Shown here piece after piece: positions 15,783 through 24,040 of a DNA stretch of 24,527 nucleotides. The notes beneath the pieces are model-generated. The model was not told the origin of the DNA. It did no database searches and saw only the letters and a list, made by a program, of their open reading frames with translations. The DNA is from Luminiphilus sp. (GTDB taxonomy: Bacteria > Pseudomonadota > Gammaproteobacteria > Pseudomonadales > Halieaceae), in NCBI GenBank assembly GCA_028117185.1, contig JAOHHD010000024.1, positions 1-24,527 on the forward strand. Reading direction: 5' to 3'. Made by a program: the position numbers and the translations under genes. Position 1 is the first letter of the stretch. Each line of letters begins with the position of its first letter.

Positions 15783-16486
15783 GCAACCTCACTTCCTTGG
15801 TAGGCTGCGCGCAATCGTTGCCGGTCAATAATCTCGATCTGCCCATAGCGCTGCTGCACAGCGCCCATCGCGGTGAGCGTTTTAACGGCTTCGTAAAGAG
15901 ACTGACGCGAACAATGTGCCATGCGGGCGAGCTGCTGTGAAGTGAGTCGGATCAACGCAGGTTGTTGCGGCTCTCCACTCATTTCCATCAGCATGAGCAG
16001 TAAGCCGGCGACTCGACGGGGACGCTCACGGACCAGATTGTGCTGTTGAAGATTCAGCGCCGCCCGAAAGCGATTGGCCTCGATTTTCAGGACGATCGGA
16101 TACAGCGTAGGGTGTTTGGCTAACAACGAAAGTGCAACCGCACGAGGAATACCCAAAATGTAACTACCAGGCGCTCCAATGAGATTGCGCTCTGCTGGGG
16201 TGTCGTGGAACAAGGCTATCCAGCTGGAAGTGCTGTTGGGTCCAAAAATCGCCAGTGTTAAATCATCACCTTCAGGGGAGCTTGCCACCATCGCAATCTC
16301 CCCTGTGACGACCACCCATAGATGATGATGCGGCTCGCCGCTGGCCTGCAGTGTTTTGCGGTGGTCTAACGCGTGTAATCGACTGCGAGCCAGTAGCAGC
16401 TTGCGCTCGGCTGTATTAAGCCGCTCAAATACCGGCAGCTTGGCGAGAAATCTCGCTAGATCGGCAGTGGGTAGTTGGTCAGTCAT
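15779..16486 (-). CDS. Crp/Fnr family transcription regulator
   Basis: A 235-residue regulator with an N-terminal cyclic-nucleotide-binding-like beta barrel (about 15-125), a dimer helix (about 130-165) and a C-terminal winged helix-turn-helix (about 181-225, LTSQQLARMAHCSRQSLYEA). The phosphate-binding segment that in Crp carries Arg-Ser reads SWIALFHDTPAERN, so cAMP is not an obvious ligand. The N-terminal cysteines of Fnr are absent. The start ATG 16486 is well placed; an upstream TTG-type start at 16639 would run across the promoter. The C-terminus overlaps the end of the amidohydrolase by four bases on the opposite strand. It is divergent from glpD with a palindrome between them, so control of itself and of the glpD cluster is likely. 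Confidence 0.9.
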   Translation of the reverse strand: MTDQLPTADLARFLAKLPVFERLNTAERKLLLARSRLHALDHRKTLQASGEPHHHLWVVVTGEIAMVASSPEGDDLTLAIFGPNSTSSWIALFHDTPAERNLIGAPGSYILGIPRAVALSLLAKHPTLYPIVLKIEANRFRAALNLQQHNLVRERPRRVAGLLLMLMEMSGEPQQPALIRLTSQQLARMAHCSRQSLYEAVKTLTAMGAVQQRYGQIEIIDRQRLRAAYQGSEVA

Positions 16487-16509
16487 GGCTGGTGTGTACC
16501 GGATTACTA

Positions 16510-16531
16510 AATTGTCATATTTTAGACAATT
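16510..16531. promoter_or_regulatory. Palindromic operator between the regulator and glpD
   Basis: AATTGTC (16510-16516), an eight-base AT-only spacer, and GACAATT (16525-16531) form a perfect 7-bp inverted repeat in the divergent promoter. It is unlike the Fnr box (TTGAT-N4-ATCAA) and the Crp box (TGTGA-N6-TCACA), but the size suits a Crp/Fnr dimer. On the minus strand a perfect TATAAT (16534-16529) overlaps the right arm, so binding would affect the regulator's own promoter. Binding by the adjacent regulator is inferred. Confidence 0.65.
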
Positions 16532-16534
16532 ATA
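16529..16534 (-). promoter_or_regulatory. Consensus -10 box of the Crp/Fnr-type regulator gene
   Basis: TATAAT on the minus strand, about 43 bases before the regulator's ATG. No good -35 lies 16-18 bases upstream (CAATGT, TCAATG or CTCAAT), which suggests dependence on an activator or a weak promoter. It overlaps one arm of the palindrome at 16510-16531. Confidence 0.4.
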
Positions 16535-16582
16535 CGCCATCTGCGCTGTTACATTGAGATGCGTAATAGGGAGAGGCGGGTC

Positions 16583-18202
16583 ATGGATCGGATAAACCAA
16601 ACAGACCGGCGCGCGCAAATGCGAGCGCTCGAGGGTCAACGGTTTGATTTGCTGGTGATCGGTGGCGGTATTACTGGTGTGGGTGTGGCGCGAGACGCCA
16701 CCATGCGAGGCTTATCGGTGGCGCTGATCGAAGCACAGGATTTTGCCAGTGGCACCAGTAGTCGCAGTTCCAAGATGATTCATGGCGGTCTTCGTTACCT
16801 AGTGGCGGGTGATATTTCGGTGGTCAAAGAATCTGCCTCGGAGCGGGCTATCCTGCACCGCATCGCACCGCACTTGGCGCAAAAGACACCCTATGTGATC
16901 CCTACCCACAATCGCCGTAGCAAGTTGGTTTTGCGCGCAGCGCTGTGGGCCTATGAGCGCTTGGGAGGCGTGGAACGGAATGACTTTCATGAAGCGTGGT
17001 CTATTAACGAGTTAAAGCAAAACGAACCCTTGATTGCGACCTCGGGCCTAAATGGCGCGGTGGTGTATCCTGAATTCTTAACTGACGATGCACGCTTAAC
17101 GGTGGCCACCGCGCGCTCAGCAGTGGCACATGGTGCCTGCGTGTCAACGTATCTGAGAGCCGTCAATATTCGGCGCGAGGATCATTTTGTGGTGCAAGCA
17201 CAATCGACGCTACCGGGTGATACCAGTGAAATTACCCTGCGTGCCAGCGCCGTCGTCAATGCCGCGGGGCCTTGGGTTGATGCGGTCTGTGGTTTAGAGA
17301 AAGAGCAGGCGCCCAGACTGGCCCTGAGTCGCGGTGTTCACCTGGTGTTTAAGCACCAAGATCTTCCTGTGCACAATACCGTGGTGATGCGCACTCATGA
17401 CGCGCGGCGTATCTTTGCTGTGCCACTTGGTGGCTATACCTATATCGGCACCACAGATGATTATCATCCAGAGTGCGAGTACTGGCCGCCCGTCACTGAA
17501 AGTGACGTGTCTTATCTATTGGCGGGCACGCGACGCGTGATGCCAGAAGCGAATCTCACGCCGGACAATATTGTTTCTGTTTGGTCGGGTATTCGGCCTC
17601 TCGTTGCCGACGGTTCGGGGCGCGCCTCTAAAGAGCTCTCGCGCAAAGATGAGGTCTGGGTGTCGAGTAGTGGCATGCTCTCGGTAGGCGGGGGGAAGCT
17701 GTCTGCCTATCGCGCAATGGCTGAACGTATCGTCGACCAAGTCGTTGCAGCCAGTGCCTTTACAGCAGCGCCTTGTCAGACTGCCGAGGTCTCTTTGCCT
17801 GGTGGTGACTCGGCAACGACCCTGCTGAATGACTGGGACGCCGCCGCGAGGGAACGGATACAGCGGCTTTATGGTAGTGAAGCCGGCCAGGTGGTCGCTA
17901 ACGCGTCATCGGCAGTGGATTTAGTGGAAGCCGAGGTGCGTCAGGCTGTGCTGTCAGAAGGCGCATTGCGACTCGAGGATTACTGGGCGCGTCGTAGCAG
18001 TCGTGCTTGGTTTGATGAAGCGGCGGGCTTACCGATTTTAGCGGAGGCAGCGACTGCGATGGGAGCCTTACTGAATTGGAATGCCGCGCGGCAGGCAGCA
18101 GAGATCGAAAACTGTCTCGCCATTGATGCCGCGAGCCGCTCAGGTTACACCCACCAATACGACGCAGAGGACGCAGCAGATGCCCATCGAAAAGCTGGCT
18201 AA
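16583..18202 (+). CDS. glpD: Aerobic glycerol-3-phosphate dehydrogenase
   Basis: FAD enzyme on the inner face of the membrane that oxidises sn-glycerol-3-phosphate to dihydroxyacetone phosphate and gives electrons to quinone. It has 539 residues. The FAD-binding motif is LLVIGGGITGVGVARDA (about 23-39). Next come the family block SGTSSRSSKMIHGGLRYL (about 56-73), NAAGPWVD, and the active-site region SGIRPLVADG with SVGGGKLSAYR. The start ATG 16583 has the strong site GGGAGAGG. The longer frame from 16559 includes that site and is rejected. The last 23 bases overlap the start of the next gene, so the two are translated together. The divergent Crp/Fnr-type gene probably regulates it. Very secure. 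Confidence 0.95.
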   Translation: MDRINQTDRRAQMRALEGQRFDLLVIGGGITGVGVARDATMRGLSVALIEAQDFASGTSSRSSKMIHGGLRYLVAGDISVVKESASERAILHRIAPHLAQKTPYVIPTHNRRSKLVLRAALWAYERLGGVERNDFHEAWSINELKQNEPLIATSGLNGAVVYPEFLTDDARLTVATARSAVAHGACVSTYLRAVNIRREDHFVVQAQSTLPGDTSEITLRASAVVNAAGPWVDAVCGLEKEQAPRLALSRGVHLVFKHQDLPVHNTVVMRTHDARRIFAVPLGGYTYIGTTDDYHPECEYWPPVTESDVSYLLAGTRRVMPEANLTPDNIVSVWSGIRPLVADGSGRASKELSRKDEVWVSSSGMLSVGGGKLSAYRAMAERIVDQVVAASAFTAAPCQTAEVSLPGGDSATTLLNDWDAAARERIQRLYGSEAGQVVANASSAVDLVEAEVRQAVLSEGALRLEDYWARRSSRAWFDEAAGLPILAEAATAMGALLNWNAARQAAEIENCLAIDAASRSGYTHQYDAEDAADAHRKAG

Positions 18203-19586
18203 TGTCATCGACCCGGAGCGGATCTCTGTTAACCCAGACGATCTGAATGCGCATCGCTTCGATCGGTGGTGTTTAAAGCACTGGCAGGACTGGCAAGGCG
18301 AGACACTGCCCGCGCCGGGTTGTGTTGTGCGACCCGAGTCAACCGAAGAAGTACAGGCGCTAATGCGTCACGCTGCTGCGCACAGTATCGCCGTGATTCC
18401 CTGGGGATTAGGCAGTGGTGTTTGCGGGGGTATCGAACCCAGCGACGACCAAATTTTGCTCGATATGAGCGCTATGAATCAGGTTATCGAGATCGATGAG
18501 GAGAACCTGCTGCTCACGGTTCAAGCCGGCATCAATGGTTTGGTCGCTGAGGAGGCGGTGGCCGAGCGAGGTCTCACTATGGGACACTGGCCTCAGTCGA
18601 TCGGTATCAGCAGCGTAGGGGGTTGGGTCTCGACGCGCGCCTCGGGGCAGTTCTCTACCGCCTATGGCAACATTGAAGACATCGTCTATACCATCGATTT
18701 CGTGCTCGCGAGTGGCGAAAAAGTGACGCTGGGTAAAGCACCCCGTGCGGCTTCGGGACCCGATCTACGACACTTAGCGTTGGGAGCAGAGGGCACCCAC
18801 GGCGTGGTGACGTCGGTCACCTTATCGCTGCGACGGCAGCCCGCATCACGTCAATTTAGTGCCTGGTATTGCGCCGATATGGCACTGGGCTTTCGCGCCC
18901 AGCGTGAAATTGTGCAACAAGATTGGAAACCTCCTGTGATGCGCCAGTACGACGCGTCAGAGGTGGCTCGGTTATTTGCGGGTCACGAATGCGATGACAG
19001 CGGCCTCATCTTATTGGTGCACGAGGGGCCTATTGCTCGGGTGGAGGCCGAAATGCTGGCCATCAACGACATCATGGCTTCACTGGGTTTAAGCGCGGCT
19101 GACCCAGCCGTTGCTGCGAGCTGGATGGAGCATCGCAATAATGTCCCCGAATGGCGTGATCTGCTCGAACAAGGCCTAATTGCCGACACGATTGAAGTAT
19201 CGGGGAGTTGGCGTCAGATCGATGCGATTTATGACAACGTAGTGGCGGCGCTGAAAGAAGTGCCCGATTGCGTGAATGCCTCCGCCCACAGCTCCCACGT
19301 GTATCGGTCGGGCATTAATTTGTACTTCACCTTTGCCTGTATGCCTGGCGATACCAGCGTCATGGGTGATCGTTATCTCGAGAGTTGGGATCGCGCGCTC
19401 ACCGCCACGGCGCAGGCCGGTGGTGGCATAGCACATCATCATGGATCTGGACGATTGCGTCGCCAGTATCTTCACCATGACCTAGGAAAGGGTGGTGTGG
19501 AATTGCTCCGCACCGTCAAAAACGCCTTAGATCCTCAAGGTATTCTGAATCCCGGTAATCTACTGCCACCGCTCAGTGATCAGTAG
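18180..19586 (+). CDS. FAD-binding oxidase of the alkyl-dihydroxyacetonephosphate synthase (AGPS) family
   Basis: A 468-residue VAO/PCMH-fold flavoprotein. The FAD domain covers about 45-220: PGCVVRPESTEEV, PWGLGSGVCGG (74-84), SSVGGWVSTRASGQFS (144-159), YGNIEDIV (162-169) and GAEGTHGVVTSVTL. The C-terminal substrate cap holds SSHVYRSGINLYFTF (371-385) and the triple histidine GIAHHHGSGRLR (416-427). The GGW-TRASG-YGNIED and HHHG-G-LR blocks are those of AGPS, where the histidines are needed to swap the acyl chain of acyl-DHAP for a fatty alcohol. ATG 18180 has AGAGGA eight bases upstream and overlaps glpD by 23 bases, so it lies next to a DHAP producer. The true reaction could instead be a redox step on a related 2-hydroxy acid or polyol. 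Confidence 0.87.
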   Translation: MPIEKLANVIDPERISVNPDDLNAHRFDRWCLKHWQDWQGETLPAPGCVVRPESTEEVQALMRHAAAHSIAVIPWGLGSGVCGGIEPSDDQILLDMSAMNQVIEIDEENLLLTVQAGINGLVAEEAVAERGLTMGHWPQSIGISSVGGWVSTRASGQFSTAYGNIEDIVYTIDFVLASGEKVTLGKAPRAASGPDLRHLALGAEGTHGVVTSVTLSLRRQPASRQFSAWYCADMALGFRAQREIVQQDWKPPVMRQYDASEVARLFAGHECDDSGLILLVHEGPIARVEAEMLAINDIMASLGLSAADPAVAASWMEHRNNVPEWRDLLEQGLIADTIEVSGSWRQIDAIYDNVVAALKEVPDCVNASAHSSHVYRSGINLYFTFACMPGDTSVMGDRYLESWDRALTATAQAGGGIAHHHGSGRLRRQYLHHDLGKGGVELLRTVKNALDPQGILNPGNLLPPLSDQ

Positions 19587-19597
19587 GGGTCGCTAAG

Positions 19598-21160
19598 ATG
19601 ACTGCCGCAGCCCCACCATCTCCGTCACTCATTGTCGCGATTGATTTTGGGACGCAAAGTGTCAGAGCGCTGGCGTATCGTGCCAGCGGCGATTGCGTCG
19701 CAAAGCGTCAATTACCGATAGAGGGTTATCAGCACCCGGAGCCGGGTTGGACAGAGCATGATGTAGAGGGATTTTGGCGTTTATTGACCGATAGCTGCCA
19801 AGGTTTATGGTCACAAGGTATTGACCCCGCCGAGGTGGCTGCAGTGGTGGTAACCACGCAGCGGGCGACGGTGATTAATTTGGATCAAAACCACCAACCG
19901 CTGCGTCCGGCTATTGTCTGGACCGACCAGCGGCGTGCCGCACTCCGAAAAAAGCTCCCTTGGTACTGGCGACTGCTCTTCAGACTCCTCCGTATTAGCC
20001 ATGTTGTAGACAACTTTGAGGGCGAGGCGGAAGCCAATTGGTTGGAGCAGCAACAGCCAGCTGTCTTGGCGAGCACCGCGCATTATTTATTGTTGTCGGG
20101 TTATCTTAATTACCGGCTTACGGGAAACACGGTGGATAGCATTGGTAGTCAGGTGGGGTACCTGCCCTTTGATTTTAAGCAACATGATTGGTGTGCCGCG
20201 ACAGACTGGAAATGGCACTGCCTCGCGATCAATAAAGACACCCTGCCTGCGCTCCAGCCGGTGGGGAGCCAGCTAGGCAAAGTCACCGCTGAGGCCGCAC
20301 GGACCACAGGCTTACCAGAAGGTTTGCCGGTGATTGCCGGTGCCGCTGATAAGGCCTGCGAAGTGTTAGGCGTGGGTGTGCTGGCCGACGAGATAGCCAG
20401 TGTGTCCTGCGGCACCATCGCGACGATCAATACCTTGCGGGCGCAATATGTGGAGGTGGTGCCGTTTATGCCCGCCTACCCGGCAGCGATACCGGGGCAA
20501 TTTAATACGGAGATGCAGGTATTTCGTGGCTTTTGGATGGTGAGCTGGTTTTTGGCGCAGTTTGGCGCAGAGGAAAGGCAGCGCGCCGCTACTGAGCGTT
20601 TGGCGCCCGAGGTATTGCTCGACGAATTGCTTGAGCAAACCGAACCCGGCGCTGACGGGTTACTGCTGCAGCCTTTTTGGAATCCAGTACTGGGTGAGAC
20701 CGGTCCCGAAGGTCGAGGGAGTATTATTGGTTTTCAGGATTTTCACACCCGCGCCCACGTTTATCGGTCTCTTATCGAGGGTCTGGCTTTTGCCTTGCTA
20801 TCGGGCCGAGAGCGGATTGAGCGGCGGACGCAAACCGCGATCACTTGTATTCGACTGTCTGGGGGCGGGGCGCAGAGCGATGCGGTGACGCAGATTATTG
20901 CCGACGTCATGAATTTGCCCGTGGAGCGATTTGATGACTGCGAGGCCAGCGGTCGTGGTGCTGCCATGATTGGTGCTGCGGCGATAGGGTGGTACCCCTC
21001 GATCGATGCTGCGGTGGCAAATATGCTCGGTGAGTCCACTCGGCTGTACCCTAACCCTGACACTGTGCCGATTTACCGCGCGATGTACGATCAGCTTTAC
21101 CAACCCTTATACGGCCGGCTCAAATCCTTGTTCAGCGCGCAGCAATCGCTGCACCAGTGA
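19598..21160 (+). CDS. FGGY-family carbohydrate/polyol kinase
   Basis: ATP-dependent sugar kinase of the FGGY fold, 520 residues, cytoplasmic. The N-terminal phosphate loop is AIDFGTQSVRAL (14-25). The family block RPAIVWTDQRR (103-113) follows, then the catalytic base D251 in AGAADKACEVLG. The C-terminal ATP-binding region contains LSGGGAQSDAVTQIIADV (about 424-441) and ASGRGAAMIGAAAIG. The sequence is neither an obvious GlpK nor an obvious XylB, so the substrate is open: glycerol, dihydroxyacetone, a ketose or another polyol. It starts 11 bases after the FAD oxidase stop with AGGGG upstream, so it is in the glpD operon. A role in making the phosphorylated substrate for GlpD or the FAD oxidase is inferred. 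Confidence 0.88.
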   Translation: MTAAAPPSPSLIVAIDFGTQSVRALAYRASGDCVAKRQLPIEGYQHPEPGWTEHDVEGFWRLLTDSCQGLWSQGIDPAEVAAVVVTTQRATVINLDQNHQPLRPAIVWTDQRRAALRKKLPWYWRLLFRLLRISHVVDNFEGEAEANWLEQQQPAVLASTAHYLLLSGYLNYRLTGNTVDSIGSQVGYLPFDFKQHDWCAATDWKWHCLAINKDTLPALQPVGSQLGKVTAEAARTTGLPEGLPVIAGAADKACEVLGVGVLADEIASVSCGTIATINTLRAQYVEVVPFMPAYPAAIPGQFNTEMQVFRGFWMVSWFLAQFGAEERQRAATERLAPEVLLDELLEQTEPGADGLLLQPFWNPVLGETGPEGRGSIIGFQDFHTRAHVYRSLIEGLAFALLSGRERIERRTQTAITCIRLSGGGAQSDAVTQIIADVMNLPVERFDDCEASGRGAAMIGAAAIGWYPSIDAAVANMLGESTRLYPNPDTVPIYRAMYDQLYQPLYGRLKSLFSAQQSLHQ

Positions 21161-21284
21161 CCGACCTGGTTTACTTTCTTCGGTCTATGCCCCAACGGTA
21201 GATTGGCTGCGTCCCGAGACGACTAGCGGTTTAGATGGCGCTGGTTATCACAGGGACATTGCGTTGCGCAGTAGTCTGCTCTGA

Positions 21285-22718
21285 ATGACGCCGCGTAGTA
21301 ATGACATGCCAAAAAACAAGACTATTCGTCGCGGTGCGCTGAATCGCGCCCTGAGGGTGTCGCTTGCGGGCGCGCGAGCCGGGGGCGTCTTTGCCATCGA
21401 CGGTGCCCTCAAGCGTCTGCGCGGTGACGAGGCCGGCGATGAAGCCCGACTCGACCGAGAAGCCCGCCGTTTTGCGCAGCAGCTGGGCACGCTCAAGGGC
21501 AGTTACGTCAAAATAGGGCAGTTGTTTGCGCTGCTGGGAGAACATTTTTTACCGGCGCCACTCACGCGCGCATTGCATGCACTCGAAGCCGAGAACGAGG
21601 CGCTGCCCTGGGCTGAAATGGAACCCCATTTTCGCGCGGCATTAGGGGCGCAATTTGGTGACCTCGACATCGAGACTGAGGCCTTAGCGGCGGCGTCTTT
21701 AGCGCAGGTCCATCGAGCACGCATCAAATCGACTGGTCACGAAGTGGTGCTCAAGGCGCAATACCCCGAACTCGCTGCAGTGCTTGATGACGATTTTAAT
21801 GCGGTGGTGCGCATGCTGCGTTTGGCACGCTGGATACCCGCCAGCCGCGATTTCGATAGTTGGCTCACGATACTCCATGAGCAACTTCACGCCGAACTGG
21901 ATTATCCGCGAGAACAGGCTATGGCGTTGGCTTTCGCAAGCGCCCTTGACCATCATCCGCATCTAACCGAAACCCAGGTGGCACTCACAGTGCCGCAGTT
22001 CTGGCAAGCGTATTGCGGCGCGCAGGTATTAACACTCGACTACGTTAAGGGTCATCGCGCTGGGTCGGCAGCGGTCGCAGCGCTATCCCAAAGTACGCGG
22101 AATGCGCTGGGCCGGTTGATGCTGCAGCTATTTTTTATTGAGGTGTTTGAGCTCGGGCTGGTGCAGACCGATCCCAATTTTGGCAATTATTTGATCAGTG
22201 ACACGGGGGATCAGCTCACGCTGCTAGATTTTGGTTCAATTATGGCGCTGGATGATGCGTTACGTAGTGCGCTGTGCGACACGATTGTGGCGGGCTTGCA
22301 GGGCGATGATGCGCTGTTACTCGATGCCTTAACACGCCTCGGTTGTCTGTCACCCCATGCTGAGCGTCACGCGCAAGAAACCTTTAAAACCTTTGTGATC
22401 AAATTACTCGAGCCCCTGCGCGCAGCCGATGAATTGCCGGCTGAGTACCTCAATCGCCGCGGCGAGTATTGCTGGGGCCATTCTGAACTGATCAATCGAA
22501 CGGGGCGTCATGTGGCTCGCTCGATGACCAGTCGGCAGTTTGCGATTCCCAGTGGCGATTTTGCCATGGTGGCGCGAAAACTCACGGGTGTATTCACTTT
22601 TATTGCCGTGCTGGACGCCGAATTTAACGGTGATGAGATTGCGGCGCCATTTCTTGAGGCCTACGCAGCTAAACAGTCCACAGCCAAACAAAATTCGGGC
22701 GCGCTCAATGACCAGTGA
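21285..22718 (+). CDS. ABC1/AarF atypical kinase, COQ8/ADCK3-like, first copy
   Basis: Protein-kinase-like fold of the UbiB/COQ8 family, 477 residues from ATG 21285 or 470 from ATG 21306; no good ribosome site decides. Family marks: the KxGQ helix K76-I-G-Q79 (SYVKIGQLFALLG), the alanine-rich nucleotide loop AAASLAQVHRA (135-145) in place of a glycine loop, the catalytic lysine K157, QTDPNFGNY (294-302) and DFG (315-317). QTDPN rather than HxDxHPGN resembles COQ8/ADCK3 more than bacterial UbiB, and no C-terminal TM pair is seen. Such proteins assist ubiquinone synthesis through ATPase activity. A 124-base gap separates it from the kinase gene upstream. It overlaps the second copy by 11 bases. 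Confidence 0.9.
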   Translation: MTPRSNDMPKNKTIRRGALNRALRVSLAGARAGGVFAIDGALKRLRGDEAGDEARLDREARRFAQQLGTLKGSYVKIGQLFALLGEHFLPAPLTRALHALEAENEALPWAEMEPHFRAALGAQFGDLDIETEALAAASLAQVHRARIKSTGHEVVLKAQYPELAAVLDDDFNAVVRMLRLARWIPASRDFDSWLTILHEQLHAELDYPREQAMALAFASALDHHPHLTETQVALTVPQFWQAYCGAQVLTLDYVKGHRAGSAAVAALSQSTRNALGRLMLQLFFIEVFELGLVQTDPNFGNYLISDTGDQLTLLDFGSIMALDDALRSALCDTIVAGLQGDDALLLDALTRLGCLSPHAERHAQETFKTFVIKLLEPLRAADELPAEYLNRRGEYCWGHSELINRTGRHVARSMTSRQFAIPSGDFAMVARKLTGVFTFIAVLDAEFNGDEIAAPFLEAYAAKQSTAKQNSGALNDQ

Positions 22719-24021
22719 GAGCCAAGCGGTACCCAGAGGGCGTGCGCGGCGCTTTGGTAAGTTTGCGCGTCTTGCGAGTGGGGTAGCGGGCAGCATGTTG
22801 GCCGAAGGCGTCAAGCAGGTGGCATCGGGTCGGCGTCCTAAAGCGCGCGATCTCCTGTTAACACCCGCTAATGCCTCGAGGCTGACCCAGCGGCTCGCTG
22901 AGATGCGCGGTGCCGCCATGAAGCTGGGGCAAATCTTTTCCATGGATACGGGAGATTTCCTGCCCCGGGAACTGGCTGACATCATGGCGACGCTGCGTGA
23001 TGCGGCCTATACCATGCCTGATAATCAGCTCGACGAGGTGCTAAGCGATGCCTTTGGCGCAGACTATGCCAGAAAGCTAAAGCATTTTGAGCAAAAGCCG
23101 TTTGCTGCTGCCTCTATTGGACAGGTGCATCGTCTGACCACGCGAGACGGCCGCGCTGCCGTGCTGAAAGTGCAATACCCGGGGGTAAGAGACAGTATCG
23201 ACTCCGATGTGGATAACCTCGCCACCCTCCTGCGGGTCTCTGGTTTGCTGCCCAAGCATATGGACATTACGCCGATGTTGGCCGAGGTGAAGGCGCAGCT
23301 GCACGAGGAGGCTGACTATGAGCAGGAGGCTCGGTACCTCAACGCATTTGTCAGGGCACTGGGCGATGACGACCGTTTTTTACTCCCGCGCGTGATTCCC
23401 TCCTTGAGCGCTTCACGGGTGCTCGGCATGACCTATGTGCCGGGTGTGCCCATTGAGGATGTGGCGCAGCAGGATCAAGACGAGCGTGATCGGGTGTGGT
23501 CATTGCTCTTTGAATTATTGCTGGTCGAGATGTTTGAGTTACGCTTGGTGCAAACCGATCCCAACTTTGCCAATTATCGCTACGACTCCGATACTGGGCA
23601 GGTCATCTTGCTGGATTTTGGCGCCTCGAGACGCTTCAAGGCAGTTTTTACCGGTGCCTATCGCGATTTGCTGAAGGCCACGGTGCAAGGAAATCGCGCT
23701 GGCATGGTGTCGGCGGCCGAGCGCATTGGCTATCAACTCGGTCCCGCCGGTTCGCCGTTCTACGAGACATTGCTCGAGTTAGCCGAGATGGTGCTGGAGC
23801 CGCTTGCGACAGACGCGGCTTATGATTTTGGTAATACCGCGTTACCGAGTCAGTTGGTAGCGCGCGGTGAGGATATCAAGGATTATCGCGAGTTCTGGCA
23901 GGCTCCACCGGTAGACGTGGCGTATATCCATCGCAAGCTGGGTGGTCTTTTTATGCTGGCATCACGCTTAAAAGTTAGCGTCAATGTTCATCAGCTGATT
24001 ATGCCTTGGCTTGATGACTGA
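22708..24021 (+). CDS. ABC1/AarF atypical kinase, COQ8/ADCK3-like, second copy
   Basis: Paralogue of the preceding gene, 437 residues. It has K72-L-G-Q75 in AAMKLGQIFSMDTGDFLP, the alanine loop AAASIGQVHR (133-142), lysine K154 (AVLKVQYPG), YVPGVPIEDV, QTDPNFANY (282-290) and DFGASRR (303-309). It matches COQ8/ADCK3 more closely than the first copy does, including the SMD/SIQD-like segment after KxGQ. The start ATG 22708 lies in the last codons of the first copy (11-base overlap), so translation is coupled. A longer frame from 22540 sits inside the upstream gene and is rejected. A hairpin follows the stop. The two proteins may act as a pair or on different targets; their link to the glpD genes is positional. 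Confidence 0.92.
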   Translation: MTSESQAVPRGRARRFGKFARLASGVAGSMLAEGVKQVASGRRPKARDLLLTPANASRLTQRLAEMRGAAMKLGQIFSMDTGDFLPRELADIMATLRDAAYTMPDNQLDEVLSDAFGADYARKLKHFEQKPFAAASIGQVHRLTTRDGRAAVLKVQYPGVRDSIDSDVDNLATLLRVSGLLPKHMDITPMLAEVKAQLHEEADYEQEARYLNAFVRALGDDDRFLLPRVIPSLSASRVLGMTYVPGVPIEDVAQQDQDERDRVWSLLFELLLVEMFELRLVQTDPNFANYRYDSDTGQVILLDFGASRRFKAVFTGAYRDLLKATVQGNRAGMVSAAERIGYQLGPAGSPFYETLLELAEMVLEPLATDAAYDFGNTALPSQLVARGEDIKDYREFWQAPPVDVAYIHRKLGGLFMLASRLKVSVNVHQLIMPWLDD

Positions 24022-24040
24022 AAGCCTTCGGGCAACTAAT

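Noticed and set aside
16510..16531. Reading the palindrome as an Fnr or Crp box
   Set aside because: The half-sites are TTGTC/GACAA with an eight-base spacer, not TTGAT-N4-ATCAA or TGTGA-N6-TCACA.
22540..22707. N-terminal extension of the second ABC1 kinase inside the first
   Set aside because: It is the +1 shadow of the first kinase gene; the ATG at 22708 gives a normal family N-terminus.
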